From: Apostichopus japonicus | Taxonomy: Eukaryota > Echinodermata > Holothuroidea > Aspidochirotida > Stichopodidae | DNA: 64,000 nucleotides | NCBI RefSeq assembly: GCF_037975245.1 | Contig: NC_092563.1 | Location: 26,536,960 to 26,600,959, forward strand | Direction of reading: 5' to 3' | Shown: one piece after another, positions 37,901 through 50,151 of the stretch | How the letters are laid out: each line of letters begins with the position of its first letter | Position numbering within the stretch: position 1 is the first letter of the stretch | Made by a program: the position numbers and the translations under genes | The notes under the pieces: model-generated | Seen by the model: only the letters and a program-made list of their open reading frames with translations | What the model was told of the DNA's origin: nothing | Databases searched by the model: none

Positions 37901-40900
37901 ATTTATCACTATGAGAGACTGTACCAACATCACTGTGGTTGATATGATACCTTCAGCAGTGGTTCAAAGGGTGAGTCAAATTTATAGCACAGTATGCAGT
38001 TTGCCTAAATTAAAACAACCTGTGTAGAAGTTTCATCAAGGAAATGAGGGCGGAACCAGAAGTGGTAACAGTTTAGAAATTACTCTTTCCCAGGGGAGAT
38101 CAGATCATTGAGTAGTGGGGAGCAAATTGAGGACAAGATAATGAACAATAGCTTCTGAGAGATCCAAGAAAAATAAAATTATATATATGTATATTTATGT
38201 ATATGGACAGGTGATTCGCAATGGGATACAGTAAAATGAAGCCATAATTTTCAGTTCTGAGACAGGTAGCATAGGAAGTTATATATTTAAACATTCAAGA
38301 TATGCTTCCATAGTTATGTCAAAATGTTTGCCAGTGGGATATGGTAAATGAAAAGATCTGTGACGGAATATGTACGAGTTGGCCTTGACAAAGACTAATC
38401 AGTGGATACCAACAGCCCAACAATCACATATAACAATTCATGGTATTGTTATGACTGATGCTTTGGCCGGTCAGTGAGTGTGTGGGCGAGAGAGGGGTGG
38501 GAAGAAAGGTGTGTTGGGAATATACTCCTGAAGAGGGTTTGTTCTATCCTTGAAAGAATATAATGAACACTAAGGAATGCTGAGGACAGAGAAAAAAATA
38601 ATTTATTTTCTGTTATTGATATAATTTGTTTTTAATTCACATTTTTTCGTTAGTAATTATCTTCAACCCATTTTTCTAATACTGTCCCTTTGTTTAACAG
38701 CTCTGCTACCTGATTGGACGGTTCAAAAGTTGCAGTGGATGGAAACGGACCCAGTTGATCAAAGGTCAGAGTTAATTTCATCATAAATATAAGCATTTTG
38801 ATAGTGAATAATTCAAAACATTTAATAGTTAGTTTCATACCATTTTGTAAAGTTTATAGGTAACAGTAAAGAACTACTTCATAAACTTAACAAACTTGCA
38901 ATGTTTCTTCCATATAAATGTAACCACGGTTCAAACGTTAATGGTGAAGCTAAATTTCCAAGCTCAAGTTTACACAACTTGGTCATTTATGAATCAAGCA
39001 AATTATGCACTTGGCTTTTCCTATCACAAAGAACGGTTAATATTGTGGTCACCTTTGAATGAACAAAACTGATAGTTGATGTTAATTGTCTCAGATAATG
39101 TCATTTTGTGTGTGTTCCTCACATGCTTTGTCTTAATAAATTAGCTATTCTTTTTGAAGCAGATTTACAATGTTACTTATAAAAAAAATTCTTCTTTTCT
39201 TCTGGTCCAGATGGTGAATTTTCAAAAGTTCTCACTTTGTTCAATTCAACATCATTTGGTGCAATGGTTGAATCCAAAGGGAAGGTAACACTTAGCAATC
39301 ATCTTTTCTTTTCTTTTTTTCACTTTGACTTTTCAAATTAAGTTAACATTCTCTTGTTTGGCAAATCTTTGCTTGCAAAAATGTGAGCAGATTTAGGTAA
39401 AGTTTTGATATGAATAAAAGCTGTAAGATAAAATGTCCTACATTTTGTAGACAATCATGATCTTGAATGTGAAATAGAATTCTTATTCCTGGAAATGACT
39501 GGGCTCCCCTTACACATTTCATTTTAAATTTAGTCTGATTGATTGATCGATCGATTGGTTATATGATACTACCAAATATGATACTACCTACTTCGCAGGG
39601 TCAAAAATCACGCATAGTTTGCAACTAGCACTTTAATGATCATTTACAACCACCTTATTACAAACCTCTGTACAGAAGGTTGCCACAAATTGCATTCTGG
39701 TTGACCATTTTGCCATTAAGTCATATATCCAAACTGTTTTATCTAAACAGCTTAACATTCATCAATGGGCAACGTGGGAGCTAGATGTTACGCCACACTT
39801 GGATTTATTGTCAGACGCTGAAAGGTGAGAATTCATCGTTATGATCTCATTCTCATGTGTAACTGCCTTTAAATATTTTCTGAGAGATTTTCCATGACTA
39901 CAGTGGACCAGCTGACCTTCAAAATTAATTAATTACCTTATATGTTATGCATAAACATTAACCCAGGCGCAAGTTTACCTACCTTGGAATTCCTGTTTGT
40001 GTGGTCCTTGTTTAACCCTACAGCTACCAGTTCAAGCCGGGTTTTTTTTTTTGGCTCTTTATTTTGTTTTCGGTACAAATTTTATTGCTCCAGCTCAAAA
40101 GGGCTGTCCCAATATGAAATGCATTATGAATAAAAACCTGAATTATTTAATAGAACAATAATTTCACTTAAGCTTTTAATTTCCTAGTTTTAATGCAGTT
40201 TAAATAAATTGATATCATATAGGCCAGAAAATGCTTTCATAGAAGAAAAGATGTTTATAAGCAATTATTAAATGTTTGACAATGATGAAATACACAATTT
40301 TTTTTATTTTACATCTCAGACACAACTACCACCATCTTATTATGTTTAGTGAGTTTCTGCCCCAACTGAAAGAAACAACAGAAAACATCTACTGGTCAGC
40401 AGGGAGAATCATCCTCAATGCCATTTTGGATTTGAACAAAGAGCAATATTTGGACACAACACCAAACAAACTGGATGTTAAATTGACCAGTCAAAGAGAC
40501 TTGGTTCTTCTAGTTTCTGTAAGTATAACTACATCATGCCCAGGGGTGCCTCTTCCCCTCCCCCACCCGCCAGCCTTCTTTTGGACATTTACTAGAAGCA
40601 TAATTTTGAATGCAACAATAAGTATCGCAGTGGAGAATTTAACTTGTTTCATGAGGGCATTCCTTAATACTTTGTACCAATGGTTTCTATATGCACTGGT
40701 ATTTTGGTAGTAATTCCAGTATTAACCAATGACTAAGTATTAAATCCATCAGGTGAAAAACAACAATGGTGTTATTTGTTACAGAGGATACAATTTTGTT
40801 TTGGTTCATTACAAGAGGAGTTCATTGGACATAAAGTGGAACTTGTTTCAATCCAATCATGAAATTTCACAAGTAGATAAATAATTCAAATCTTATTTAA

Positions 40901-43900
40901 TCAAGAAAGAGAAATCATTGTAAACTTTCTGTTTTTGTACAGGAGTTGTTATCGGCAATGCCACCTCAGGCTGACACAAGAAGCAACAAAGTCTTCCTCT
41001 TGGGTTTAATAGAGGAGAGATGCGATGCATTGAGGGCAGGCTTGAACGCAGAATCGGTCACATCGGCTACTGAAAGAGAGATGGAATCTTTTATCAGGTG
41101 AGAGAATTATGTGTTTATGAAGCTCTTAAGAGTTGAGTGTGTCATGTCATATACTGAGGAATGTTCATTGCTACTAAAATCCATTTGTTTTCTGTTTCAT
41201 TTTATTTTGATCTGTCTGTTAGAATCCTGTTGTGTCTTCCTCCGGCTTTCGTTATCTCCAACCACCACTCACAACCCCCTTCTGAACACCTTCTTGAACA
41301 TCTGGCTCAGTTTTTGGAAAATCATGTGAGTCTTTAGTCTTTTGGCATTTCTGTAAATTAAAATCAAGTGTCCAATTTAAAAAAATTAAATATCATGGCA
41401 AATATTTCTGTCAAATATTGGGTATCCTCTTGTGGTCACACTTATAAGGTTTTATAATTATTCATGTTATCTTGTTGGGTGTTATCACCATTGCTTCTCT
41501 GCAAGTGAGGCTGTGAGTAGCTATTAATGCTTGATATCAAATTTTAAGACATACACAAGCCTCCCTCAAATTTGGGCTATTTCCTGGCTAAATGCCAGTC
41601 CATTTTATTGTTTGCTACTAGAAAAAAAAGGTTCTTTAATTTTTCTGCCTGTTGACATTAAGAACATTAACAAGTAATAATTGTCTGTTAACAATTGTCA
41701 GTCAAAATATCTGCACGATTTCTGTTCCTAACATGAGCCCTGTCTTCTTTATTGAGCTGCTCTCAAAAGCCAGTATAGTAAACTGATCTTGCAAGTTAGG
41801 AAAATGCAGTGAGAAATGATTTTAGACAGTAGAACTTTTTAAGCACTCACACTTGGCTGAAGTGGCTAACATTATGAACTTGTAGGCCTACAGTTTATAC
41901 AAGATCTCTTTGACATGAAATTCGGTAAAAGTCTTAACTATGAATGGAACTAAGTTTCTGATAACTAGACTTCTGTCAGAAATTAACACATTTAATGAGA
42001 AATGTGTGGTTTTACTGTCAAAGTAAGAAAGCAGAAACAGATATTGGATTCGAACCATTGATCACTTCAATCTTGAACCTTTGTATAACTTTCCAGTCTG
42101 TTTTCTATAAATTATTCTCTTAAAACTAAATATAATGAATTCATAAGAAGAGAATTTCACACAGTTTTAACTTTACTTAGCATGTTTAATGCTCACATGA
42201 CCTTTGCTCCATACATTGACCTATAAAGGATACATATTTACAAGCCTGAATTTGTATTGTACATTAGATAGGAGATAATATCTTGAAGTTTTGGCTTTTG
42301 ACATTGTCCATTCTCGGATCTGTCAGAAGACTCGCAAGGCTAGCTTAGCAGTAACACAGCTATGTCATTTGATACATGTTGTCCTTACAATTCCTGCCTT
42401 CTATTAATAAATCATGTATTAATAAATCATGTATTAATAAATCCTGTTTTCATAAATCCCTGTATTCATAAATCCTGTAATCATAAATCCTATATTCATA
42501 AATCCTGTATTCAGAAATCCCTGTCTTTATAAATCCTATATTCATAAATCCCTGTATCCATAAATCCTGCATTCATAAATCCTGTATTCATAAATCCTGT
42601 ATTCGTAAAACTAATTCCTGTTATGACCGTCTCAGCTTGTGTGTCTAGTATTAATGTAGCTCCATTAAACTGTACATTACCACTGAAGATGTAACAGAAG
42701 TATACCCTCCCTGGTTCGTTTTGTCAACAGAGACAAGATTTAATGGATGAACCAACAGTCCTGCGATTCTTGATCACAGTTCACATTTTCAAAGTAAGAA
42801 ACCATTTTTAGGTTAACTTTATTTCCTGATGAAATGTATCACACAGTCATTGTTACTGTAACTGCCATGACAAAGTTTAATGGCAGGAGAAGAGAGGGGA
42901 GGAAAAAAAGTTAGTTGTTTAAATTTGTTTTAACATTTTGCTCTTAATTAAGTTTGATTAATTAATTAGTTGATGTTTATGCATTAATTAATGTTCATGC
43001 ATCAGTATTGCTATGTCCAATTTGGGGAGATACCCTTATCCCCTCTCCCACCCACCGTCCCTCCCTCCCTCCCTCCCTCCCCCACGCTCCCTTCCCTTGA
43101 ACAAGATTAAAGTAGAATTCAGGAAATGCTATAATCCTTTTCCATTCTCCTAGCACTATGTTGGCATCAGAAACTTTTCTTTGTCAAAATAGTTAAAGGG
43201 ATTTTATTAATATGAATTAAGGATGAAATGATAATTCACATATTTCATTGTTTGTTTTGATGTTTTTTATTCTCAACAAAAGGCTTTTTTGATGGTGCCC
43301 GATTCTATCTCATCCTTGGACACAATGTTGGAGAGGATCTTTCACCTCTCTCCATTACTTCAGATATCATTTATGGTAAATAATTCAAACAAAAAAGAAA
43401 TAAACTATTTGTTCTTCATTGTAGTTCTTCAGTTATAATTAACCTCCATTGCTGCTGTCTGTAGATGGTTTTTGTCTGTCTGTGTGTTTGTGAGTATGTG
43501 TGTCTGTGTAAATTCAGACTATTAAGCGCAAGGAAGACAAACTGTATTTTCAATATCGTTAATTCGAGTAGAGTTGGCATGAACAGAAATCTAATCCTTT
43601 CAAATTTTTTTCGTATTAAGTGAAAGATATCTCGTTTATAGTAATTGCTGCTTTCACAGATCAACAGGCATCAATGAACAAGTTACAACTTTTTCTTCCA
43701 CATTTGAAGGTTCACTGGTCTCAGATGAAGGCCTTTGTCATGAAGGATACTTGGAGGTCAAAGGTCATGAAGGATTTCCATGTAGTACAGGAGTGGGCCA
43801 AAGATCCCAAATCGCAGTTACAACCTTTATCAAGTACTCTGAATCACAGTTTACTGCAATCGTCTGCTGTTTTTGCTAACATTTATCAGACTTCTCCCAT

Positions 43901-46900
43901 TCTGTCAGAAGAATTGCTGGATTCTTTTCGTCATAATTCTGAAACACAGGTAAAGTAACTTTTGACTCCGAAATTGTAACGTGACCCCTATTTCCTTAGT
44001 TAACTCTTTGGTTATCTCTACATAATATATATCGGATGCTAAAGACATTTGATTATCCGCCCTGAGCTTCACTGAACTCTAAGGTTAATCTGACATTTAA
44101 GCTATACATAATATATCGATCAAACTGTGGCCCATCCAACAGAGAACAGCAACCAAAACTGTCGCTGGGTGTCTCACAAAAAACACAATCTAATCAGAAT
44201 ACTGTAGAAGTCCTATATAGACGAGAGTTTGAATTAGAATTGGCTGTGTGGCGTGGCTTTTGACCTTATGAGTCATGTGTTTGGCTTGAGCAGGATTGAA
44301 ACAGTGTCTCCAACATTACCAGTCCCTTGCTCTACTTAAGGAGCTACAGTATGCAGCGGTTAGTTGGTGGCAATCCTTATGTAACCGTTCTTTGCTGGGG
44401 ACGACCGTCAGAATCCACAGTGCTTTGTGTACCGTTTAACCAGCAATCACACCACAGTTTCATGTTGTTCAGTCATAAAGCAACAGGTTAGGGATTTCAA
44501 GAGAATATTGGAACTTTCAATTAAGATTCATAATTCATAAATCAAGAATGGGTAACTGACGCTCAGATTATTTATATATTAATGCCCAATCAGTTCCCCA
44601 CTATTGTCTCATTTCCAGCATCAAAACAACAACATTAACATAATCTTAGGATGGCTATTGGCCTGAGGTTGCATACTTTCTTAGTATTCCTCTGTTATCT
44701 CCATTAAATGATGATCATACTCACATCAAATTATTAATTTTTCCATTGGCTATACTTTACATCTTTCCAACTACTTCATATTGCTCCGACAGCTGATCAA
44801 TCATTGCAATGTCTGACAGAGGGAGGTATAAATGAGGAATTACTTAGCATTAAGTTGGTCCTGAAGAAACATCCCATTAAAGGCATTGAAGACTCGCCCC
44901 AAACCACGTGGTGCACTCTGAAAAAGTTAACTTCCTGTTGCTTGCAAGTGACGTTTTGTTTGTGTCGCTAGAAAGTGCAGACAGTAATGAAACATGATAC
45001 ATTGTTATCTTTATCTGGACCTGAGATGTCCACGCTGCTATGTACACTGTGCTGTGGGTATTGACCGTAGCCGTATGTATTGACTGTACACTAGTGTCTA
45101 ATTATCGACGGTAGCTAGCTGTGTATATTTTCTGGGATCGATGGTGGTGTCTAACACTTCTGTTTCATCTCATTCGAAACTAGGTCAGATTACCGGCATG
45201 AGACGTTTCTTTGTGCGCAAGTCTTCATACCCTTTAAAGAGATATACTCTCTATCAAAACAGGAAAAGTAATTTTACAACATCCACAACAGTTGAATTGG
45301 AGACTGTCCTTACTTTTGGCCAAACGTTTGTTATGAGTGGTCAAAGTTGCTACCCACAAATCTTATCTGGTTCTGCTTGGCTAATAGCACCTTAGATGAT
45401 TCTAGTTTCAGGTCGCACATGTAATTTTGCTTTTTGTAAAGTAAAAAGTTTCTTTCTGACCTCTAACTCCCTTCATTTATCAGGTTTCTCAGACATTTGC
45501 AGAGTTTCTAGTGAGTCAATCTGCCTGGCATATTCTTCATCAAACTGAGCACAACATTTACTTTACAATGCTAGTGGCCATTCTTCAGCTGGACTCTACC
45601 ATTTTGCTGCAGGTTTTCTCAGGTACTATGTTGTTTATTGTATGCTATGCTAGGATTTGCAGTCATTATTCCCAGGACTGGAGCCCTGTTATCTTTACAT
45701 AGTATATTAACTATCATACCCATCCTCCACTGCAAGGATCAATATTGTGTTTCAATTTACTTGTTTCTTTCCTTTAAACTAAACTTATCCAAATATCTTA
45801 TGTCACATCCCCCCCCCCAAAAAAATGTATAAATATAAAATTATTCTTTAAAAAATGCAAACAAAAAAGGACACCTTGTTTTCATGTACTTAATTCATCT
45901 CTCCTCTGTAAACTTGTGAGTTGATAAACCTTTCCAATGTGTCTTTGATGAAACCCTGATAGCATTTGAACATTTGGTCAACTTTAGCAGGGTCATTCTG
46001 GAATCTTTATTTTTCTGACTATAAAAGTGTTTTTTCTTTCTTTTTTGTCTCTTTTAGATAATTCTTCTTTGAAAGATAAAGTTCTCCATCCATCATCTGT
46101 CTCTCTGTTTCCAGTCGTTTTCTTCAGGTAAAGATGTAGAAATGGGACAATGTCTTGCTGCTGTTAGAGAGTTATATGTAGTATTAGTTCTTGAGAGATG
46201 ACAATGACAGTCTCAACTTATTGTAAAGTAAAGTGGATGCCTGTCAACTATCAGATTTACTAGAAAATTCAATCAAGTTATGTTCTGTAGGGTGGAGTTG
46301 TCCAAAAAGAGAGGGGGTGGGGTGCAGTTAGCCCCAGTTAATGACATAAGGTTCAGGCCCAAACCTGTTATATATTAGTGTGATGTTGACTAAGTGTATT
46401 TGTTTGTTATTGTTTGTTTATCATTTATTTCGTGCATTACGTTTGTTGTGACATAAATGCAACAAAATTAAGAGAGTTGTTTCCATTCAAAAGTTTTTGA
46501 AAGCAGATGAAGGTATAATTGTAACCAGTTCTTCAAATGTGATATAATCTAGTATAATACTTTATAATATTGAAAGATATTGCAGTATAGTTGATCTAGT
46601 GGATATGGTAGAAAGTGGATTAGCATTGTACAGTTTTTTTGTTTAAGACTTGCTGTTTTTCTTATTGTTATCTACTTTGCAGAATATTTGAAGAATATCG
46701 TGGATCTGATTGGTTAAAGTGTCTCCCTTCCGAGTCATTCCTTGCCACTGCCATCAAATGCCACATCAACCAGAAGAAACTCTACCTTGATTCAGACCTG
46801 TTTCTTCTGCAATCACCAAGAGAAACATCACAAGCTGCTGAGGTGGGGAGATTTGTCTTTACATTGTCATTGTCTAATTTATTATCGTTATCATTCTGTG

Positions 46901-47646
46901 AAAAAGTGAGTAACTTGAATCATAAATTTTACAAATGGTTTGTTGGATTGATTATGCCTTGCCAAACCATAAACATTTTTTATTGTTATTGATGGTTTTT
47001 ATTTAGGTTGGTATGTATTTGTATGCGTGTACGTGTGTTATATGCATGTATGGATGTATGCGTGTTTGTATGTAGGCCTATGTACGTACCCGTGTATGTA
47101 CATGCAGGTGTGTGTATAGGTTTGTATGCATGTATGTAAAACTTGGTTTGTAACCATTACAACTCACAAGTAAATCTTTATCTTGGCTGGAATGGTCTAT
47201 GTTGACAAGCATTTTGAGGCATTCCCTAATCTGCACAATTTAATTCTGGTAGTGGGGGAGGGGGGCATTTTGATTTTGGAGCAATCCCTAAGCTGCACAT
47301 TTTATTTCTGGTGGTGAGGGGGGGAAGGAATGCCGGGGGGACTGGACCTCCATGCTTATCGTATACTCACCTATACTTATAGTTCCCTAATTGGGAAAAT
47401 TGTAGAAAACGTTTGAGACTTTTAATATATCCCTTTCTGCTATAATAATTTGAGTAGATTTAATATTTACATTTTCTTTTTTTTCAGCTTTTGTCAGTGG
47501 AATATCTGTCCAATTGCAATCACATGATGGAGACAATCATCAGCCAATCATCTCACCCAGCCATAGAAAGCTTGCCGGATAATCTGGTCAGGAGATGTTC
47601 ATCTGAAGTACAGTCCTATATAAGAAGACACCAAGCATCAACGTAG
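17948..47646 (+). CDS. FANCA: Fanconi anaemia group A protein (about 35 coding exons)
   Basis: FANCA is a solenoid subunit of the nuclear Fanconi core complex (with FANCG and FAAP20), which monoubiquitinates FANCD2-FANCI for interstrand crosslink repair. Exons: 17948-17978, 19652-19773, 20714-20947, 21820-21915, 22558-22741, 23411-23527, 24137-24283, 25065-25207, 25676-25751, 26506-26639, 27299-27409, 28913-29008, 29847-29915, 30483-30571, 31169-31229, 31734-31783, 32473-32549, 33235-33339, 34004-34131, 34952-35113, 37023-37102, 37877-37970, 38701-38764, 39211-39284, 39751-39824, 40320-40518, 40943-41097, 41223-41325, 42731-42793, 43283-43375, 43668-43949, 45484-45622, 46058-46127, 46683-46842, 47488-47646. 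Phases agree throughout, total 4041 bases (1346 residues; human 1455). Matches include [99 protein letters not shown] and VSQTFAEFL. The exon at 20714 could start at 20717 or 20720 in the same phase. Confidence 0.96.
23483..23610 (+). repeat. 63-bp tandem duplication of a FANCA exon end and its donor
   Basis: The sequence from 23483 (CTCTTCAAGAAGCTACTCAG) through the donor GGTAACCTT is repeated from 23546 with about three substitutions. The real donor is at 23528 and the copied one at 23591. The unit is 63 bases, 21 codons, so the second donor would keep the frame, but one C-to-T change in the copy turns CAA into TAA. Confidence 0.9.
24545..24795 (-). repeat. Dispersed repeat (copy 2, inverted)
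   Basis: GCCTGACGTTTCGATCCTAG then CAGGATCTACTTCAG and an A/G-rich tail match the reverse complement of 1340-1600, including the CTACCTCTCCTCTTCCCCTG stretch. It lies inside a FANCA intron in opposite orientation to copy 1. Confidence 0.65.
26008..26377 (-). mobile_element. TTAA-flanked MITE, copy A
   Basis: TTAA (26008-26011) is followed by GGGTGTGAAGACTCGC, and the right end reads GCAAGTCTTCAATGCCT before TTAA (26374-26377). The 17-bp ends are imperfect inverted repeats. The 362-bp interior is colinear, in reverse, with the copies at 37431 and 44881. It has no coding capacity. Inverted ends plus TTAA target duplication suggest a piggyBac-type non-autonomous element. Confidence 0.82.
26936..27060. 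repeat. (CGTT)n microsatellite followed by (CATT)n
   Basis: About 24 uninterrupted CGTT units from 26936 to 27031 pass into ATTCATTCATTC. Open frames through it translate as repeated RSFV and are artefacts. It lies in the FANCA intron between 26639 and 27299. Confidence 0.95.
27782..28262 (+). pseudogene. LINE ORF2 3' end relic in a FANCA intron
   Basis: The plus strand encodes [48 protein letters not shown], then after a frameshift [13 protein letters not shown] and [17 protein letters not shown]. This is the arrangement at the C-terminal end of non-LTR retrotransposon reverse transcriptases, where similar peptides follow the polymerase domain. It ends in ATTGATTGATTG, a tail like those of CR1/L2-type elements. 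It is 5' truncated and interrupted by a (TACTGTATGC) local duplication near 28050-28080, so it is dead. Confidence 0.8.
31380..31650. repeat. Minisatellite, unit about 70-75 bp
   Basis: At least three copies of CAATGTCCTAATCAATCAAT plus ATTTATTATCACATAGTAGT at about 31420, 31490 and 31565, in the FANCA intron before exon 31734. Confidence 0.75.
31870..31919. repeat. (AT)n microsatellite
   Basis: About 25 uninterrupted AT dinucleotides in the FANCA intron after exon 31734-31783. It has no coding meaning. Confidence 0.97.
34440..34835. repeat. C/T-rich segment, diverged relative of the dispersed repeat
   Basis: A pyrimidine-rich stretch with a CA run, ending in GATGAATGTCCTACTAGAAA then CATGGAAACGTCAGGCATCT. 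The ending resembles the module at 1550-1600 and its inverse at 24545. It lies in the FANCA intron between 34131 and 34952. Confidence 0.45.
36300..36800. repeat. Minisatellite, unit about 55 bp, alternating types
   Basis: About eight copies of ATACTGCAGTGTAGTTTCGT followed by ACCATGTACTGGATTCTATG. Copies alternate between a TTCTCTCAATGC version and a TTCTGTGATGTGAG version, so the higher-order unit is about 110 bp. It lies in the FANCA intron between 35113 and 37023. Confidence 0.88.
37427..37793 (+). mobile_element. TTAA-flanked MITE, copy B
   Basis: The left end AAGGCATTGAAGACTCGC starts at 37431 after TTCA, a decayed TTAA. The right end GCGAGTCTTCACACCC runs to 37789, followed by TTAA. 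The interior is about 359 bp and matches copies A and C. Just to the right, at about 37805-37845, GAACCTCTGTACCATTGGTG plus ATCTAGTTTAA repeats the left flank with an undisturbed TTAA, resembling an unoccupied site. Confidence 0.82.
42390..42612. repeat. Short tandem repeat of ATAAATCCTGTATTC
   Basis: About 15 imperfect copies of a 13-16 base unit in the FANCA intron before exon 42731. It has no stable frame. Confidence 0.88.
43055..43085. repeat. (CCCT)n microsatellite
   Basis: A short CCCT run in a FANCA intron, purely low-complexity. Confidence 0.85.
44877..45237 (+). mobile_element. TTAA-flanked MITE, copy C
   Basis: TTAA (44877-44880), then AGGCATTGAAGACTCGC; the right end is GCAAGTCTTCATACCCT followed by TTAA (45234-45237). 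The 353-bp interior matches copy B in the same orientation. This copy has the cleanest boundaries. The 84-codon open frame across its right end is chance. Confidence 0.88.
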
Positions 47647-49868
47647 AAGTAGCTGTATTGAAAAATATAATACTGAAACCCCAGAGTCTTTCTGTAAAAG
47701 AAAATGTGGACAAACACTGGTTTTCCTTTGGAAACATAAAAGAAATGGCAGCTGTGGTGATTCAAACTGTTTGTAATGACTCTTTTGGTAGGGCTGTTGG
47801 TAAACTGAAAATTTATATTATTCAGTTTAAATAGTTTGGTTCAGTATTTTCCAAAAGAAAGTACTACTCAAAGGTTTGCTGAATTATTAAAATTTATGGT
47901 AATTTCATTTCTAAATGTATCCTCTCCACGTGTTTTTCCCATGAATTTTGATGTATAGTTGGTGCATCCTGAAAACTGACATAATGGTGTTTTCTTTCCA
48001 TTTTGATGCACTAACAGGAATGTATAGAGTAAGAATGACACACGATATTAAACATGATGAAATTTGTTTCTTACAAAGAACAAAATACTTTTGTTTGATT
48101 GTTTTTGTGCTTTTGTTTTCTGTTTTTTACTTGAGTACATTCTTTAACTTCAGATTGACAACAAAGAAAACGGATAAAGGTTAAACCATTTGTAATCATT
48201 ATTGGTTCCTTAAAGATATATCTGCATATTATTCCAGAAAGGTGGATATGTTGCCATGAACCAACCATACATTAGAGGCAGTGAGAATCAGATTGGGCCC
48301 CAGGGATGTCTATAGTGCTCCCACTTGTTGGACTGTTTTACTTGAATAAGTTATGATGAGACTTTATTAGGCTGTAGCCCCTCCTGACACCACTGCACCC
48401 TCCCCTCTCATCAGCCTGATCACATATCTTGATGTGATGAGACTGTCTTTAGCTTACATCTCATGGCGGGTGGTATTTTGAAACTTTGGGCACATAAGGT
48501 TATCTTGCTTGGCATGACCATGGTCTGACCCACAACCATCCAGATTCTGTACTTTATGGATTTTAAAGTTCGGACCTAGGGTTTGTTTTCTCACCTCAGC
48601 CCAGAGTGAATGTGAAGGAGTGAGAGCCAGTGGGAGAGGTACCCATCTCCAGAGTGGCACATGAAATATAGTGTGGTTGAAGGGATTGTATGACTTATAG
48701 TGTGGTTAAAAGGATCATATGACTTGTTGAAGGGATCATATGACATTAAGTGTGGTTGAAGGGATTATATGACATAAAGTGGTAGAAGGGATCATATGTG
48801 TTGGTTTTGCATCATTCATTGAGTTTCAATGTTTCAGCATATCATCTAAGTTCAGAAAGATTTTCTGACAACCACGAATGTTTCAGTAACTTATCTTCTT
48901 TAATTTTTTATTTCATTTCTGTAGCAATAAGCATCCTGATTTTAACTTCAGTAGTTTAAAAATTGTTTTCATCCCTATACTCAAATTTCCTTCATTTTAT
49001 CATATTTGTGCAACCCCATGACAATTTCTGATGACAAGACAGTGGCAACGTAGCAGTGTCTTCAAATTGTGGAGGTGGACGGTCCTGTGGAGTGTGTGGC
49101 TTGGTCCACTCCCCTAACCCTATCATCTCTCTGGTAGTATTAAGTGTTGGAGAAAGATTCACGTTTTCAATCAAAAACTTTGTGAAAAGCTCATCGTTTC
49201 TAGAACGGACCAGTTACTGGAGGATTACAAGAAACCAGACAAAGTGAAGACATCTCCCTTGGTTGAATGAAACACTTAGCAGCAAATTCAGGTGGGTTCA
49301 CCTTATGATGAGGAATTAAGGTTGCTCAATGGTGGCTGTGCTATTTTTTATTTCCCAACTCCTGGCAAAAGTCCAAGTGATCATTAAGACTGTTTACTTG
49401 CAGGTACTACTTTGGACAAATATCAATTATTGAACCTAAATGTCCATACTCTGCCATTCCGTGTGCTAGTCTGCATACAGCCATGGCCCTCTAGTTTTCC
49501 CGCTAGCTAATATTAAGTGTAAACAAAAACTTTTTATCGACTTATTTCAAAATCATTCTAACATTGAAGACCTCTGAAATATGTGAAAGACACTATAAGG
49601 TACATACATGTATGATACATTTGAATTTGAAATCAAACCAATAATCCTGCTGAAAGTTAAGTTGTCCTACATGTGTTTTGTTTATGTTTTATAGTTTGTT
49701 TGATTTCTTACTTTTCTAGGGAAATTAATGTGGTCATCATAATTAACCACCTAAAAAAAAAGATGACAAGTTTTACTATAAGTTTCAATTCAAGTACATT
49801 TCTGTTTCTGTTGTTCAACTTATAAGAATGTGAGCTCAATATAGTTGTCTCATCAATGGTTGTTCAAA
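47647..49868. other. FANCA 3' flank, no gene recognised
   Basis: A weak ATTAAA polyadenylation hexamer lies at 47886-47891; no AATAAA occurs nearby. A small tandem repeat built on TGTGGTTGAAGGGATCATAT lies at about 48665-48800. The remaining short open frames lack splice context or family resemblance. Confidence 0.5.
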
Positions 49869-50151
49869 ATGAATCTTGCAACTCCTCAGTTTTTTCTTTC
49901 TTTTTGGAGCAGGTTACTAGCTTCCTTCTACATTATATCTTGTCAGATTGCCATTTACACCGTAAGAAGTAAGAACACAAGTCCTTACTCTGCAGAACCC
50001 AGCAAAAGCCACAAGGAACATCTTCCACGGGAACTTTTGTTTGGAGAAAATGGAACATTTCCCAATGGCAAAAGCCACAATCAAAGCCATGATAAACTGA
50101 CAAGAGGACCAATGCTCAACACTGCATTGGATGTTTGCATTGGTTTTCAAG
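49869..50151 (+). CDS. Possible first exon of an unidentified membrane or secreted protein
   Basis: ATG at 49869 opens 94 codons ending at a strong GTAAGT donor (50152). The peptide starts MNLATPQ, then a hydrophobic segment FFLSFWSRLLASFYIISCQI at about residues 8-27, then a hydrophilic Ser/Lys/His/Asn-rich stretch with an N-glycosylation sequon (NGT) and a second NQS. That is the layout of a type II membrane protein stem or a signal peptide. I do not recognise the family, and no continuing exon is visible before the window enters repeats. It could be chance. Confidence 0.3.

Noticed and set aside
45141-45395. 84-codon frame in a FANCA intron
   Set aside because: It spans the right end of MITE copy C and is not conserved in copies A or B.
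48454-49247. Several 60-68-codon frames after FANCA
   Set aside because: No family resemblance, no consistent splice sites, and overlapping frames on opposite strands.
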